Below, piece after piece: positions 52,055-61,096 of a DNA stretch of 64,000 nucleotides. The notes under the pieces are model-generated. The model was not told the origin of the DNA and made no database searches. It saw nothing but the letters and a program-made list of their open reading frames with translations. Numbering within the stretch: position 1 is the stretch's first letter; each line of letters begins with the position of its first letter. The DNA is taken from contig DAOMNO010000010.1 in assembly GCA_035443885.1 (NCBI GenBank), positions 51,161-115,160 on the forward strand, written 5' to 3'. Position numbers and translations under genes: made by a program. The stretch comes from DAOMNO01 sp035443885. GTDB taxonomy: Bacteria; Planctomycetota; Phycisphaerae; Phycisphaerales; SM1A02.

Positions 52055-52849
52055 ATGAACTTCAACGATCACAACTCCGGCGAGAACTTTCAGACGCACA
52101 CCGGCCCGGCTGGGGGCGTCGAGCGCGAAGAGCGCACGATGCCGCTCGGCATGGGTGATTTCAACAATGCTGATGAAGCCGGCGCGGGTGGCGAGGTCCA
52201 CGAACTCGCTGGCTCGTTCGGCGGTGAAAGCAAACGGCGACTCAACGGCGGCGGGCTGGTGCTTGTCGCCGTTGTGCTGACGGCCATCGGCGGACTGTAT
52301 TCCATGCGAACGCTCACCAAAGCGAGCGCGGCAAGCGATCAAACCAGCGCGGTTGAGAAATCCATCAACGAGTTCATCGACGGCCTGATGGGTACGGCGG
52401 ACACCAAAGGCGCTGCGAAAGCCAGCAAGGGCCGCTCAACCGAAGCTGTGCTTGATGTGCTGACCGAAACATACACTAAGCGGCAGGTGCCGCTTTCGGA
52501 TGTTCAGCGCAATCCGTTCGTCATCTTCGATGACGTTCCCGTCGCGCCCGTCGCGCCGGTGGTCAATCCGGTCGAGTTCGATCCGAAGGTGCAGCTCCGC
52601 AAGGATCGCGCCGCGCTCTTCGAGCAGGCCGGAGCGCGCGTGCGCGTGCGAACGATCATGATGGGGTCATCGCCCCTTGCGAACATCGACAACAAGATCG
52701 TCCGTATGGGCGATTCGATCACGGTCGAACCGGAGAACGTCGAGTTTGTCGTGGTCGCCATTGCGCCGGACTTCGTCGAACTGAAGGCGGAAGACAAGGC
52801 TCTTGAGGTCGTTGTCCGTGTAACAGTCAATCTTCGCAGGGATCGATAA
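52055..52849 (+). CDS. PilP/GspC-like pilus or secretion platform protein
   Basis: A 264-residue protein with one membrane helix in the middle of the N-terminal half (about residues 70-87, GLVLVAVVLTAIGGLYSM) after a long charged cytosolic tail, a coiled linker, and a C-terminal domain with ..NPF, then VRTIMMGSSPLANIDNKIVRMGDSIT..VVAIAPDFVELKAEDK, a pattern like the homology-region domain of GspC/PilP that contacts the secretin. Position in the operon (after pilO, before the ATPase) fits. Sequence identity to named PilP is too weak to be sure. No secretin gene is beside it. The 83-base gap between pilO and this gene is the only longer gap in the run at 48 bases. Confidence 0.65.
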   Translation: MNFNDHNSGENFQTHTGPAGGVEREERTMPLGMGDFNNADEAGAGGEVHELAGSFGGESKRRLNGGGLVLVAVVLTAIGGLYSMRTLTKASAASDQTSAVEKSINEFIDGLMGTADTKGAAKASKGRSTEAVLDVLTETYTKRQVPLSDVQRNPFVIFDDVPVAPVAPVVNPVEFDPKVQLRKDRAALFEQAGARVRVRTIMMGSSPLANIDNKIVRMGDSITVEPENVEFVVVAIAPDFVELKAEDKALEVVVRVTVNLRRDR

Positions 52850-52873
52850 GACCGCTTCGACAGGCTGAGCGAC

Positions 52874-54736
52874 ATGAACAACGCTGAATTCGATGACGTT
52901 TTGCGAGACCTCGGTGAGCCGCGCCCTGATGCACCGCGCGAACCCGGCATTGATCGTGCTGTGGGTTCAGCGAGTGAATGGGACGGCGCGGGGTTCGCAG
53001 CAATTCCGGGCACAGCGGTCAATGAAGTGAGCGGTGAGCCGACTGAACTGATGCCGCTGCTGCTGAAGCGTAACGTCATTACGTCTGAGCAGATGGCCAC
53101 TGCGGAGCGTGTCATCAAACAGACGCCCGGCAAGGCGGCGGGGCAGATTCTCATAGAGCTTGGCGTGGATGAAGCGGCGGTGCAGCAGGCGGTGGCGCAG
53201 ATTGCGCGGCTGCCGTTTGAGCGCATTGACTGTAACGACAGCAATGCGTATGACCTCAAAGGCCTGAACCGGCTCGGTGCGGAGTTCTGCAAGACCAATC
53301 TCGTGCTGCCGCTGCGCACGGAAGGCTCGCGCCTCATCGTCGGCACCGCAAGCCCGGACGATGTGTTCCTGCTGGATGATGTGAAGCGAAGGCTTGGCAT
53401 CAAGTCGATCAAGCATGTGTTGGTTACCGGGTTCGATATTCGCGGCGTCATCGAACTCCTCAACGAAGAGGACGCGAAAGAGTACAACGTCGATGAGATT
53501 CTTTCCGACGTGGATGCGGACGACGTGGAAGTCGTCAAAGAAAAGGAAGAAGAAGCTGACATCGAGGACGCAGAATCCTCGCCGGTCGTTCGCTATGTGA
53601 ACCACATCATTCAGACGGCGATGAAGGAAGGCGCTTCGGATATTCACATTGAGCCGGACGATAAGACGCTGAAAGTTCGGTTCCGCATCGACGGCGTGCT
53701 GTTTGAGATGATGAACCCGCCGAAGAAAATGCACGCTGCGCTGACAAGCCGCATCAAGATCATGGCGAATCTCGATATTGCGGAGCGCCGCCTGCCGCAG
53801 GACGGCCGCATTCGCGCAACAGTGCTGGGCAGGAAGCTGGACCTGCGCGTTTCGACCGTGCCGACGCCGAAGGGCGAGAAGACGGTTATGCGTATCCTTG
53901 ATACGCGGTCGATCAACGTTACGTTGGACGAACTTGGTTTCGCTGAGGACACGCTGACGATCTGGAAGAATCAGATCGACCAGCCGCACGGCATCATTCT
54001 TGTTACAGGCCCCACCGGTTCGGGCAAAACGACCACGCTGTATTCATCGCTGAAGCAGATGGACCTGCGAAAGCTCAACGTGTCCACCGTTGAAGACCCG
54101 GTTGAATACAACCTCTCAGGCGTAACACAGATTCAGACGCATGATCGCATCGGCATGACGTTCGCGAAGGCTCTGAAAGCTCTGCTGCGACAGGACCCGG
54201 ACGTGGTCATGCTGGGCGAAATCCGCGATTTGGAGACGGCGACCGTCGCCATTCAGGCCGCGCTCACGGGCCACCTCGTGCTCTCCACACTGCATACAAA
54301 TGATGCGCCGTCGTCGATTACACGACTCATCAACATCGGCATTGAGGCGTTCCTCGTTGGCGCAGCGGTGAATGCCGTACTCGCGCAGCGGCTGGTGCGG
54401 CGCATCTGCACCAGTTGCAAAACGGATATCCCCGTAAAGCCAGAGATTGCCGACTTCCTGACGATGCACGGCGTTACATCATCGACGCTGAAACACGGCA
54501 AGGGATGCGCGAAGTGCCGCGAAACGGGATACACGGGGCGCGTTGGTTTGTACGAACTGCTCGTGCTGGATGACAATACGCGCGATGCGATCGCTCGCAG
54601 CCCGAACGTAACGGAGTTCCGCCGCCAATGCTGCGAGCGCGGCATGGTAACGCTTCGCGAAGACGGCTTCCGCAAGGTCGGCTTAGGCCTGACCACGGTG
54701 GAAGAAGTGCTTCGCGTAACTGAAGCGACGATTTAG
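52874..54736 (+). CDS. GspE/PilB-family assembly ATPase
   Basis: The hexameric cytosolic motor of type II secretion or type IV pilus extension. The 620-residue product has an MshEN-like N-terminal domain (about residues 55-190; LLKRNVITSEQMATAERVI), the ATPase core ASDIHIEPDD..VRFRIDGVL, Walker A LVTGPTGSGKTTTLYSSL, the Asp box STVEDPVEY, Walker B DPDVVMLGEIRDLETA, the His box GHLVLSTLHTNDAPSS, and a zinc-binding tetra-Cys module (CTSCKTD.....CAKCRETGYTGR). An acidic stretch (DVDADDVEVVKEKEEEADIEDAE) sits before the core. It is the last gene of the pilMNO run; no PilC/GspF or secretin follows. Pilus versus secretion use cannot be told from this gene alone. Confidence 0.93.
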   Translation: MNNAEFDDVLRDLGEPRPDAPREPGIDRAVGSASEWDGAGFAAIPGTAVNEVSGEPTELMPLLLKRNVITSEQMATAERVIKQTPGKAAGQILIELGVDEAAVQQAVAQIARLPFERIDCNDSNAYDLKGLNRLGAEFCKTNLVLPLRTEGSRLIVGTASPDDVFLLDDVKRRLGIKSIKHVLVTGFDIRGVIELLNEEDAKEYNVDEILSDVDADDVEVVKEKEEEADIEDAESSPVVRYVNHIIQTAMKEGASDIHIEPDDKTLKVRFRIDGVLFEMMNPPKKMHAALTSRIKIMANLDIAERRLPQDGRIRATVLGRKLDLRVSTVPTPKGEKTVMRILDTRSINVTLDELGFAEDTLTIWKNQIDQPHGIILVTGPTGSGKTTTLYSSLKQMDLRKLNVSTVEDPVEYNLSGVTQIQTHDRIGMTFAKALKALLRQDPDVVMLGEIRDLETATVAIQAALTGHLVLSTLHTNDAPSSITRLINIGIEAFLVGAAVNAVLAQRLVRRICTSCKTDIPVKPEIADFLTMHGVTSSTLKHGKGCAKCRETGYTGRVGLYELLVLDDNTRDAIARSPNVTEFRRQCCERGMVTLREDGFRKVGLGLTTVEEVLRVTEATI

Positions 54737-55347
54737 GGCACGAATGCAGCGACGCTGAGCAGCACCCACATCACGACGGCGGCGCCGATCTTGCCTGCGG
54801 TGCCCAGCGCGCGGCCGATGGTCGCACCCGTGGCGGGTTTGAGCGAGCCGCGCAGCGATCGCGGCTGTTCAGCGGATATTTCACCCACCATCGCGCCGAC
54901 GAACGTGCCCACCAGCGCGCCGAGCAGCGTGCCGACAAACAGAATCGGCACGGCGAAGGTGAAGATGATCGCGCCGAGCACGCCGCCAACGATCGCGCCG
55001 ATCATGCCTCGCCGCGTGCCGCCGCCGCCTTTCGCACCGGCGGCGCCTGCAAGGAACTCGAACAGTTCGCCCAATGCGGCGAGCGCGGCGGAAATGCCCA
55101 GCACCCACCAGCCGAAGGTGATCGGTGAATCGCCTGACCGGTACCAGCCGTCTGCCAGCTCGATCACGATGGCGACGGCCAGCATGATCCACGTGCCGGG
55201 CAGGCTGAGCACCATGCTGATAACGCACCCCGCGCCGAGGATGACGAACAGCGACGCCACGACATAATGCAGCCAATCCACGCAGACATGATTGGGAACT
55301 TCATCGCGGGATTCCAGAACGGACGACGAACCGGAATGATTTTTCAT
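54733..55347 (-). CDS. DUF456-family membrane protein
   Basis: A 204-residue membrane protein with about five hydrophobic segments. The core LHYVVASLFVILGAGCVISMVLSLPGTWIMLAVAIVIELADGW and the glycine-rich GTRRGMIGAIVGGVLGAIIFT..ILFVGTLLGALVGTFVGAMVGE repeat resemble the DUF456 family (glycine-zipper-like helices). Function unknown. The start is ATG 55347, weakly supported by upstream bases; its stop overlaps the ATPase stop by three bases (convergent). Confidence 0.8.
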   Translation of the reverse strand: MKNHSGSSSVLESRDEVPNHVCVDWLHYVVASLFVILGAGCVISMVLSLPGTWIMLAVAIVIELADGWYRSGDSPITFGWWVLGISAALAALGELFEFLAGAAGAKGGGGTRRGMIGAIVGGVLGAIIFTFAVPILFVGTLLGALVGTFVGAMVGEISAEQPRSLRGSLKPATGATIGRALGTAGKIGAAVVMWVLLSVAAFVP

Positions 55348-55413
55348 TCCATGGCGAAGTGGCGGGGGATATGATTGAGCCGGTCGCGCCCGCCGATGGA
55401 GAGAAGAGAATCC

Positions 55414-57843
55414 ATGCACTTCAATCGTTTCAGCAGCATGTGGCGATGCGGGTTTATCGTTGTGGCGATGGCCGCGTGCACACAAGGCGCGATGTCGCAG
55501 CAGGGCTACTTTTCGTTTCCCAGCGCCGCACAGACGCAGATTCAACTTCCCACGGGTTCGTTTCCCAGCCATATTGAACCGGTCGATCTCAACGGCGACG
55601 GCAATCTTGATCTCGTGGTATCCGCCCGCAACAACGAAGGCATTGCGTTCATCATTCCCGGCGCGGCAGGCGGCACGTTCAGCACGCCGATTCAGCTTCA
55701 ACTCAGCGGCCCGTCTGATTGGGTGGCAGCAGCGGACTTGAACGGCAACGGACACCTTGATCTGGCGTTTGCCATTCGTGCCAGTCGCGGGCGCATAGAA
55801 GTGCTGTTCAACGATGGCGAAGGCAGCTTCCCCGGTCCGTCGCACATCTATCGCGTCGGTCGATTGACGCAGGTCGTGGTTGCGGAAGATGTTGACGGCG
55901 ATGGGCACATCGACCTGATCAGCGCGAACAACAACTCCGGCACGATTCGCATTCTGCGCAATCTCGGCGATGGCACGTTTCACATTGAAGCGCCGATTCT
56001 CGTTGGTGAGTACGCGCCGGGCACGATCGGCGCGGGGCACGTGGTCGCTGCGGATTTAACCGGCGACGGAAAGCCGGATTTCGTTACGACGACAGCGGGC
56101 CTTGCTCGCGCGAGCGTGCTGCGCAATATCGGTGGACAGCTTCAGCGCGGCGCGGATTACAAGACGCCATCCTTCAACGGTGAGGCGGGTGGTGCGCTGA
56201 TGTCAGCTCTTGCGGATATGAACGGTGACGGCGTGCTTGACCTGATTCAGCCGATGGCGATGCTCTTCAACACGCAGCGGTTGGCGGTGTTCCCCGGCGC
56301 GGGCGGTGATGAAGCAAGGATGCTGCCCGCGCAGACATTCACCGCGCTTGGCGCGGGATTCCTCTGGACGGTAACGACCGCGGACCTCGATGGTGATGGA
56401 CGGCCGGAAGCGATCATGGGGCATGCGATACAGGGTCATCTCTCCATCATGCGGAACCTTACCACACCCGAAGACGGCCTCGCGTTTGCAGAGCCGCATG
56501 CGTTCTTCAACATCGGCAGCTTCATTCGCACGGTCGTTCCGGTTGATGTGAACGGCAATGGCGCGATCGATCTCATCGTCGTTGATTACCCGGCACATCT
56601 CATCAGGATCATGCGCAATCAAACGCCTCAAGGCGGCGTTGCGGGGAGTTCCGGCAACCCGCCTGAGAAGGAATATCGCGCCGAGATCGCGCCGCGCGGT
56701 GCAAAGCCGACGTTCACGCCCGATGCGATTCGCGAGCAGCTTGGCATGAGCGCAAACGAGTCGCTCACGGCTGCGTCGGTGCTGGAGCGTTTGGCCAACA
56801 TGGGTGCACCGATCATCGAAGAGCGTGAAGGCTTTGTTTCGCCTTTAGCCGGCGAGGTTCCATCAAGCTGCAATCCACTCTCTGGCGATTGCTATCAGGC
56901 CAACGGCACGCCAGGCTGCAATGATTCGGAATGCTGCCAGACCGTATGTCTGGAAAGGCCATATTGCTGTACGACGGATTGGGACGCGATCTGTGTGCAG
57001 ATGGCGAAGGAGATGTGCGAGGTTCCACCTCCGCCTTGCCCCGGCAAGTTCAGTTGCTTCATCGGACACGATGAAATCGGCTGTGACGATGTCGAATGCT
57101 GCGAACTCATCTGTCTGCTCGATGGCTTCTGCTGCTCGATTGCATGGGATGAACAGTGTGCGATACAGGCGGCGCTGCTGTGTGGCACGTCGTCGTGCAC
57201 GATTGAATCGCCCGGCGGCACGCCTGAAGCGGAAGAATGCGGCCAGCGCCTCAACGACGGCTGTCTGGCGTTTGAGCAGGACTTCATCAACGCGGTGTGC
57301 GGCGGGATGTATCGAGGCCAGGTGTTCTCAGGCGGGCCGCGCGATAGCGACTGGTATCGGGTAACGATCGCTCAGGAAAGGCGTCTGACATGGACCGTAA
57401 CTTCAGAATTCCCCTCGCAGTTGCTGATTCTTGCGGGCACATGTGCGCATGAGCTTGAAGTGATTGCGAGAGGCTTTGGCGGTCAGTGTGGGCCAACGCC
57501 GATCTCTGTCTGCGTTGACCCTGGCACGTACTACTTCTATGTCGCGCCGGGCACGTCGGTTGGCGGGTTGCGCGTGGGCGTGCCATGCCCGGATGATGAA
57601 TCGAAGGAGCCGCCGCCCGTGGTCTGGGGCAATGAATATGTTGCGCAGATCACATGCGATGCGTGCCCGCCGCCTTGTGTACCAGCGGACCTCAACTGCG
57701 ATGGCGTCGTCGATGTGCTCGACCTGCTGATCCTGCTCGGCGCATGGGGGCCGAACCCGGGGCATCCTGCAGACCTCAACAACTCCGGCACAGTCGATGT
57801 GCAGGATTTGTTGATTCTGCTTGCAGGCTGGGGCACACCCTGA
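55414..57843 (+). CDS. Secreted FG-GAP/VCBS-repeat protein with Cys-rich and dockerin-like C-terminal modules
   Basis: An 809-residue exported protein. After a signal peptide (GFIVVAMAACTQGAMSQ) it has about seven FG-GAP/VCBS blades of a beta-propeller (for example VDLNGDGNLDLVVSARNN, ADLNGNGHLDLAF, EDVDGDGHIDLISA, VDVNGNGAIDLIVV), each with a Ca-binding DxNGDG loop. A Cys-rich region (about residues 490-600) holds two repeats of the type CNDSECCQTVCL..YCCTTDWDAICVQMA. After a further beta domain, the end is a dockerin-like pair: DLNCDGVVDVLDLLILLGAWG and DLNNSGTVDVQDLLILLAGWG. The role is unknown. ATG 55414 has a GAGAAGAGA stretch upstream. It is divergent from the DUF456 gene. Confidence 0.86.
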   Translation: MHFNRFSSMWRCGFIVVAMAACTQGAMSQQGYFSFPSAAQTQIQLPTGSFPSHIEPVDLNGDGNLDLVVSARNNEGIAFIIPGAAGGTFSTPIQLQLSGPSDWVAAADLNGNGHLDLAFAIRASRGRIEVLFNDGEGSFPGPSHIYRVGRLTQVVVAEDVDGDGHIDLISANNNSGTIRILRNLGDGTFHIEAPILVGEYAPGTIGAGHVVAADLTGDGKPDFVTTTAGLARASVLRNIGGQLQRGADYKTPSFNGEAGGALMSALADMNGDGVLDLIQPMAMLFNTQRLAVFPGAGGDEARMLPAQTFTALGAGFLWTVTTADLDGDGRPEAIMGHAIQGHLSIMRNLTTPEDGLAFAEPHAFFNIGSFIRTVVPVDVNGNGAIDLIVVDYPAHLIRIMRNQTPQGGVAGSSGNPPEKEYRAEIAPRGAKPTFTPDAIREQLGMSANESLTAASVLERLANMGAPIIEEREGFVSPLAGEVPSSCNPLSGDCYQANGTPGCNDSECCQTVCLERPYCCTTDWDAICVQMAKEMCEVPPPPCPGKFSCFIGHDEIGCDDVECCELICLLDGFCCSIAWDEQCAIQAALLCGTSSCTIESPGGTPEAEECGQRLNDGCLAFEQDFINAVCGGMYRGQVFSGGPRDSDWYRVTIAQERRLTWTVTSEFPSQLLILAGTCAHELEVIARGFGGQCGPTPISVCVDPGTYYFYVAPGTSVGGLRVGVPCPDDESKEPPPVVWGNEYVAQITCDACPPPCVPADLNCDGVVDVLDLLILLGAWGPNPGHPADLNNSGTVDVQDLLILLAGWGTP

Positions 57844-57901
57844 GAACGTCAAACAGCATCATGCCCGATCATGCGGAATGGAGGGGGCTTTCGAACGGGG
57901 T

Positions 57902-58372
57902 TCATTTCACCTCTGCGATCATCTCGACCTCAACGCATACGCCGAGGGGCAGGGCGATGGAGCCGACGGCGGCACGGGCATGGCGGCCGTTCTCACCGAA
58001 GAGTTCCACCAGCAGTTCGCTCGCGCCATTGGCGACCTTGGGCTGCTCCGTGAAGCCTGCATCGGAGCACACGAAGACGCCGAGGCGGACGATGCGTTGA
58101 ACCCGTTCGAGATCGCCTTCTATCTGGTCAGCAAGCGCTGCGAGCGCGTTGAGGACGCACTGGCGGGCGGCTTCACGGGCGCGATCAACGGGCACCTTGG
58201 AAGGCACGGGGCCGAGCACTTCGGGGGCTAGTGAGCCATTGTTGAAGGGAATCTGGCCGCTGATGTAGATCAGGTTGCCCGTTCGCACGGCGGGAATGTA
58301 GGCCGCGACGGGTTTGGGGGCGGCGGGGAGGGTGAGGCCGAGGGTTTGAAGGCGGTAAGCAACTGTTGACAC
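57902..58372 (-). CDS. RidA/YjgF-family protein
   Basis: RidA-type enzymes hydrolyse reactive enamine/imine intermediates. The 156-residue product has AAYIPAVRTGNLIYISGQIPFNNG, REAARQCVLNALAAL, VQRIVRLGVFVCSD, and the C-terminal GRHARAAVGSIALPLGVCVEVEMIAEV. The Arg of the active site (about R105-type) appears as GRHARAAVG. It belongs to the longer YjgF subgroup. It starts with GTG 58372. It converges with the VCBS gene, 58 bases away. Confidence 0.9.
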   Translation of the reverse strand: MSTVAYRLQTLGLTLPAAPKPVAAYIPAVRTGNLIYISGQIPFNNGSLAPEVLGPVPSKVPVDRAREAARQCVLNALAALADQIEGDLERVQRIVRLGVFVCSDAGFTEQPKVANGASELLVELFGENGRHARAAVGSIALPLGVCVEVEMIAEVK

Positions 58373-58943
58373 TGGATTTGCGCTCCGTTTTGAGTATTGG
58401 GTGGATCGGCGGTGAAAAAAAACTTCTAGAAAGGATGATATTGGAACTTGACGAAGGTCTGGTGCGGATTATCTTGTGAGTTGACAACTGACCACGCGCG
58501 GCAGATTCATATTCAGATACCTGCCCTCATTCGCCGGAACCTCCGGCAGCTTCATTCCAGCCGCACGGTCGACAATCTGAACGGTGCCCCGAACACAGGT
58601 CGTGGCATCCCCGGCGCAGCCGCTTCCCGAGGGGGAAGATTCAAGGCTCGCTGAGACCGGTTGATCTGCGGGAAACAGCAGTCACATGTCATGGGAAACC
58701 TCTTCCTGATGCAGGCGCATACGGCGTGTTTTGCCGGTTGCGCTGATCGGGGTTGAGATTCACGGGGCTTTGGCGAGTTGGCCAACAGCCCGGCAGACGA
58801 CTGCGACGAGCGGAATGAGCATGACCAAGACAACGCTCCAAGCCCTGATTCAACCGTGCACACGCGGCTTATCGCCCGCGCGTCTGCACGATTCGGTTCG
58901 CGTGTTCTCATTTTTTCATTCCTTTTATATGGAGACCCAACTC
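58373..58943. other. 571-base intergenic region before the first paired prepilin
   Basis: Divergent promoters of the RidA-type gene and the prepilin gene must lie here. It contains an 8-base A-run (58412-58419, near the RidA gene) and a short dyad (CCGGAACCTCCGG at 58533-58545). No ORF with support, no tRNA, and no riboswitch I can recognise. A T-rich stretch (58909-58930) directly precedes the prepilin ribosome binding site (GGAG at 58931-58934). Confidence 0.5.
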
Positions 58944-59933
58944 ATGAACACCAGAAGGAAAGGTTCGAAAGGCTTCACGCTGATCGAGCTGCTCGTGGTC
59001 ATTGCGATCATCGCGCTGCTCATTGGCCTGTTGCTCCCCGCGCTGGCGAAGGCTCAGCGCAATGCCCGCTCGCTGAAGGACTCGACGCAGATCAAGCAGA
59101 TCCACCAGGCCATGCTCATCTTCTCCAATGACAATCAGGAGAGGTTGCCTGTCCCCGGCTGGATCAACCGTCTGGCCTACAACGGCGTGCAGACCATTGG
59201 CCTCGGCAAGGAGGATGTGACCAAGAATCACACCCGGCATCTGTACTCCTGCATGATCGCGCAGGAACTGTTCAATCCGGACATCCTCATCGGCCCCACG
59301 GAAGTCAGCCCCTACGTCAAGCAGAAGCTGAACTACAACTACGACGCCTACAAGCCCGCCAACGACACCTACTGGGAAGGCGACAGCGCGACCCCAGGTG
59401 CAAACTCCGACCCCAACATCTTCGACGTTCGCGTTGACGGTCAGGGCACGGCGATCTCCAACACGTCGTACTCCCACCTCGCTCTCGCGGGTCGCCGCAA
59501 GGTCCTCAAGTGGCGCAACACGCAGGCCCCGGCGGACCCGATCCTGAGCACGCGCGGCACGGGCGGCAACTACAGCGGCCCACAGGGCAGCGGCCCCGGC
59601 GGCGCCATCACCGGTAACGACTACAACTTCTCGCCCACGCTTGAACTGCATGGCGCGAAGCGTCAGTGGGTCGGCAACGTCGTCTATAACGACAACCACA
59701 CCGACAGCCACACCAGCTTCTTCCCGTCAGCCACCTTCTATGAGCCGCAGCTCACCGGTGCAGCGGGCTTCCCGAAGCAGGACAACATTTTCTCAGCTGA
59801 GTTCAACGACGTGCAGGGCACGAACCTGCTGTCGGGCGATGCTTTCCTCAGCATCTCCATCAGCATGAGCAATGCCAATCCTTCGGCCAACTCGGTTCCC
59901 ACCAACATCTGGGACCGACTGACGAATCAGTGA
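58944..59933 (+). CDS. Prepilin-like secreted protein, paralogue A
   Basis: A 329-residue protein with a prepilin signal: NTRRKGSKG then FTLIELLVVIAIIALLIGLL, Glu at +5. The long soluble domain carries motifs shared with paralogue B: SLKDSTQIKQIHQAMLIF, NRLAYNG-type loops, a GPTEVSPYVK segment, and near the end ELHGAKRQWVGNVVYNDNH. The region resembles prepilin-like proteins of planctomycetes (DUF1559-like in general style) but I cannot assign it firmly. ATG 58944 is used, with GGAG 9 bases upstream; ATG 58929 is an alternative. It is followed by a terminator hairpin. Confidence 0.85.
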   Translation: MNTRRKGSKGFTLIELLVVIAIIALLIGLLLPALAKAQRNARSLKDSTQIKQIHQAMLIFSNDNQERLPVPGWINRLAYNGVQTIGLGKEDVTKNHTRHLYSCMIAQELFNPDILIGPTEVSPYVKQKLNYNYDAYKPANDTYWEGDSATPGANSDPNIFDVRVDGQGTAISNTSYSHLALAGRRKVLKWRNTQAPADPILSTRGTGGNYSGPQGSGPGGAITGNDYNFSPTLELHGAKRQWVGNVVYNDNHTDSHTSFFPSATFYEPQLTGAAGFPKQDNIFSAEFNDVQGTNLLSGDAFLSISISMSNANPSANSVPTNIWDRLTNQ

Positions 59934-59942
59934 TCGTTTCTT

Positions 59943-59972
59943 CCTGCGGCCGGCTCATCGGCCGGCCGCAGG
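59943..59972 (+). terminator. Terminator after prepilin A
   Basis: Arms CCTGCGGCCGG (59943-59953) and CCGGCCGCAGG (59962-59972), perfect 11-bp, followed by CTTTGTCC. Ten bases after the stop codon. Confidence 0.8.
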
Positions 59973-60042
59973 CTTTGTCCGGACGTACGTACTGTCGAAC
60001 ATCGATTTCTTTCACCACTTTCACTGCAACGGAGTACCACCT

Positions 60043-60942
60043 ATGAACCGTAAACGTGGCTTCACCCTCATCGAGTTGCTGGTGGTCATGGCGATCATCG
60101 CCCTGCTCATCGGCCTGCTGCTCCCCGCGCTGCAGAAGGCGCGCGCCCAGGCGCAGCTCATCAAGGACGGCACCCAGGTCAAGGGCGTCCATCAGTCGTG
60201 GCTGATCTTCGCCCGCGAGTTTGAAGGCATCCTGCCGACGCCGGGCCTCATCAAGCGCAATCAGGTCAACCTCGGCTCCGGTAACCAGTGGGTTCCCGGT
60301 CGCGGTACCGAGCGTCTTCAGGAAAACACCACGCGCTGGCTGTTCTCCGCCTGCATCATGCAGAACTACTTCACGCCTGACCTGTGCGTCGGCCCCACCG
60401 AGCCGAGTGGTCGCGTGTTCACTAAGGACAACTTCAACTGGAACCTCTACAACCCGACCGGTGGCGTTTACTGGGATACGAGCTTCACCTCGCACATCGG
60501 CGATGCTGAAATCGGCTCCAACGTTTCGTATGCCCACATGGTCATCGGCGGCGAGCGCAAGACCCGCGAATGGCGCGACACGCTCAACTCGCAGTTCGCC
60601 ATGGTCGGCAACCGTGCACCGCAGCACACCAGCCCCACGGCGTACAACGTGAACTCCGTCACCATGGAAATCCACGGTGGCCGCAAGCAGTGGGTCGGCA
60701 ACGTGTGCTACAACGACAACCACGTCAGTGTGCTCAACACCTTCCTCCCCGAAGGCGTGAACTTCATGAACCCGACGACTGGCGTCAGCACGGCTGACAA
60801 CATCTTCTACAACGAGACCGGCGCGAGCCAGACGAGCGCGACGGGCATCGACAATTTCATGGCCCTGTATCCGAACATTTCGAACCCCAACCCGGTTACG
60901 CAGCCCCAGACGATTTCGTCGTCCGGTTCGCTGTGGGACTGA
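60043..60942 (+). CDS. Prepilin-like secreted protein, paralogue B
   Basis: A 299-residue protein with a prepilin signal NRKRG then FTLIELLVVMAIIALLIGLL, Glu at +5. It shares with paralogue A LLPAL.KA.AQAQLIKDGTQVKGVHQSWLIF, LCVGPTEPSGRVF, SYAHMVIGGERKTREW, and EIHGGRKQWVGNVCYNDNH. ATG has GGAG 8-9 bases upstream. It lies 109 bases downstream of paralogue A, with a terminator between and another hairpin after, so the two are probably separately transcribed. Confidence 0.86.
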   Translation: MNRKRGFTLIELLVVMAIIALLIGLLLPALQKARAQAQLIKDGTQVKGVHQSWLIFAREFEGILPTPGLIKRNQVNLGSGNQWVPGRGTERLQENTTRWLFSACIMQNYFTPDLCVGPTEPSGRVFTKDNFNWNLYNPTGGVYWDTSFTSHIGDAEIGSNVSYAHMVIGGERKTREWRDTLNSQFAMVGNRAPQHTSPTAYNVNSVTMEIHGGRKQWVGNVCYNDNHVSVLNTFLPEGVNFMNPTTGVSTADNIFYNETGASQTSATGIDNFMALYPNISNPNPVTQPQTISSSGSLWD

Positions 60943-61010
60943 GTTTGAACGACGGGCGCTTCACTTGCCGAGCCGAGCCGGGGCGACGGTAAGCATTGAA
61001 GCCTGGACCG

Positions 61011-61044
61011 ATGAGGGTCGATCGCAACCGCGATCGGCCCTCAT
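61011..61044 (+). terminator. Terminator after prepilin B
   Basis: 61011-61025 and 61030-61044 form a 15-bp stem with one G-U pair and a 4-base loop (AACC), followed by TTCTTG. About 70 bases after the stop codon. Confidence 0.78.
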
Positions 61045-61096
61045 TTCTTGCGCCGGTGCTGATCGCGTGAGGCAGCAGCATCTATACTTGTTCAGA

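Noticed and set aside
52504..53562. 352-codon minus-strand frame, Ser/Arg/Thr-rich
   Set aside because: It is a shadow of the pilus operon genes; composition is typical of reverse-frame artefacts.
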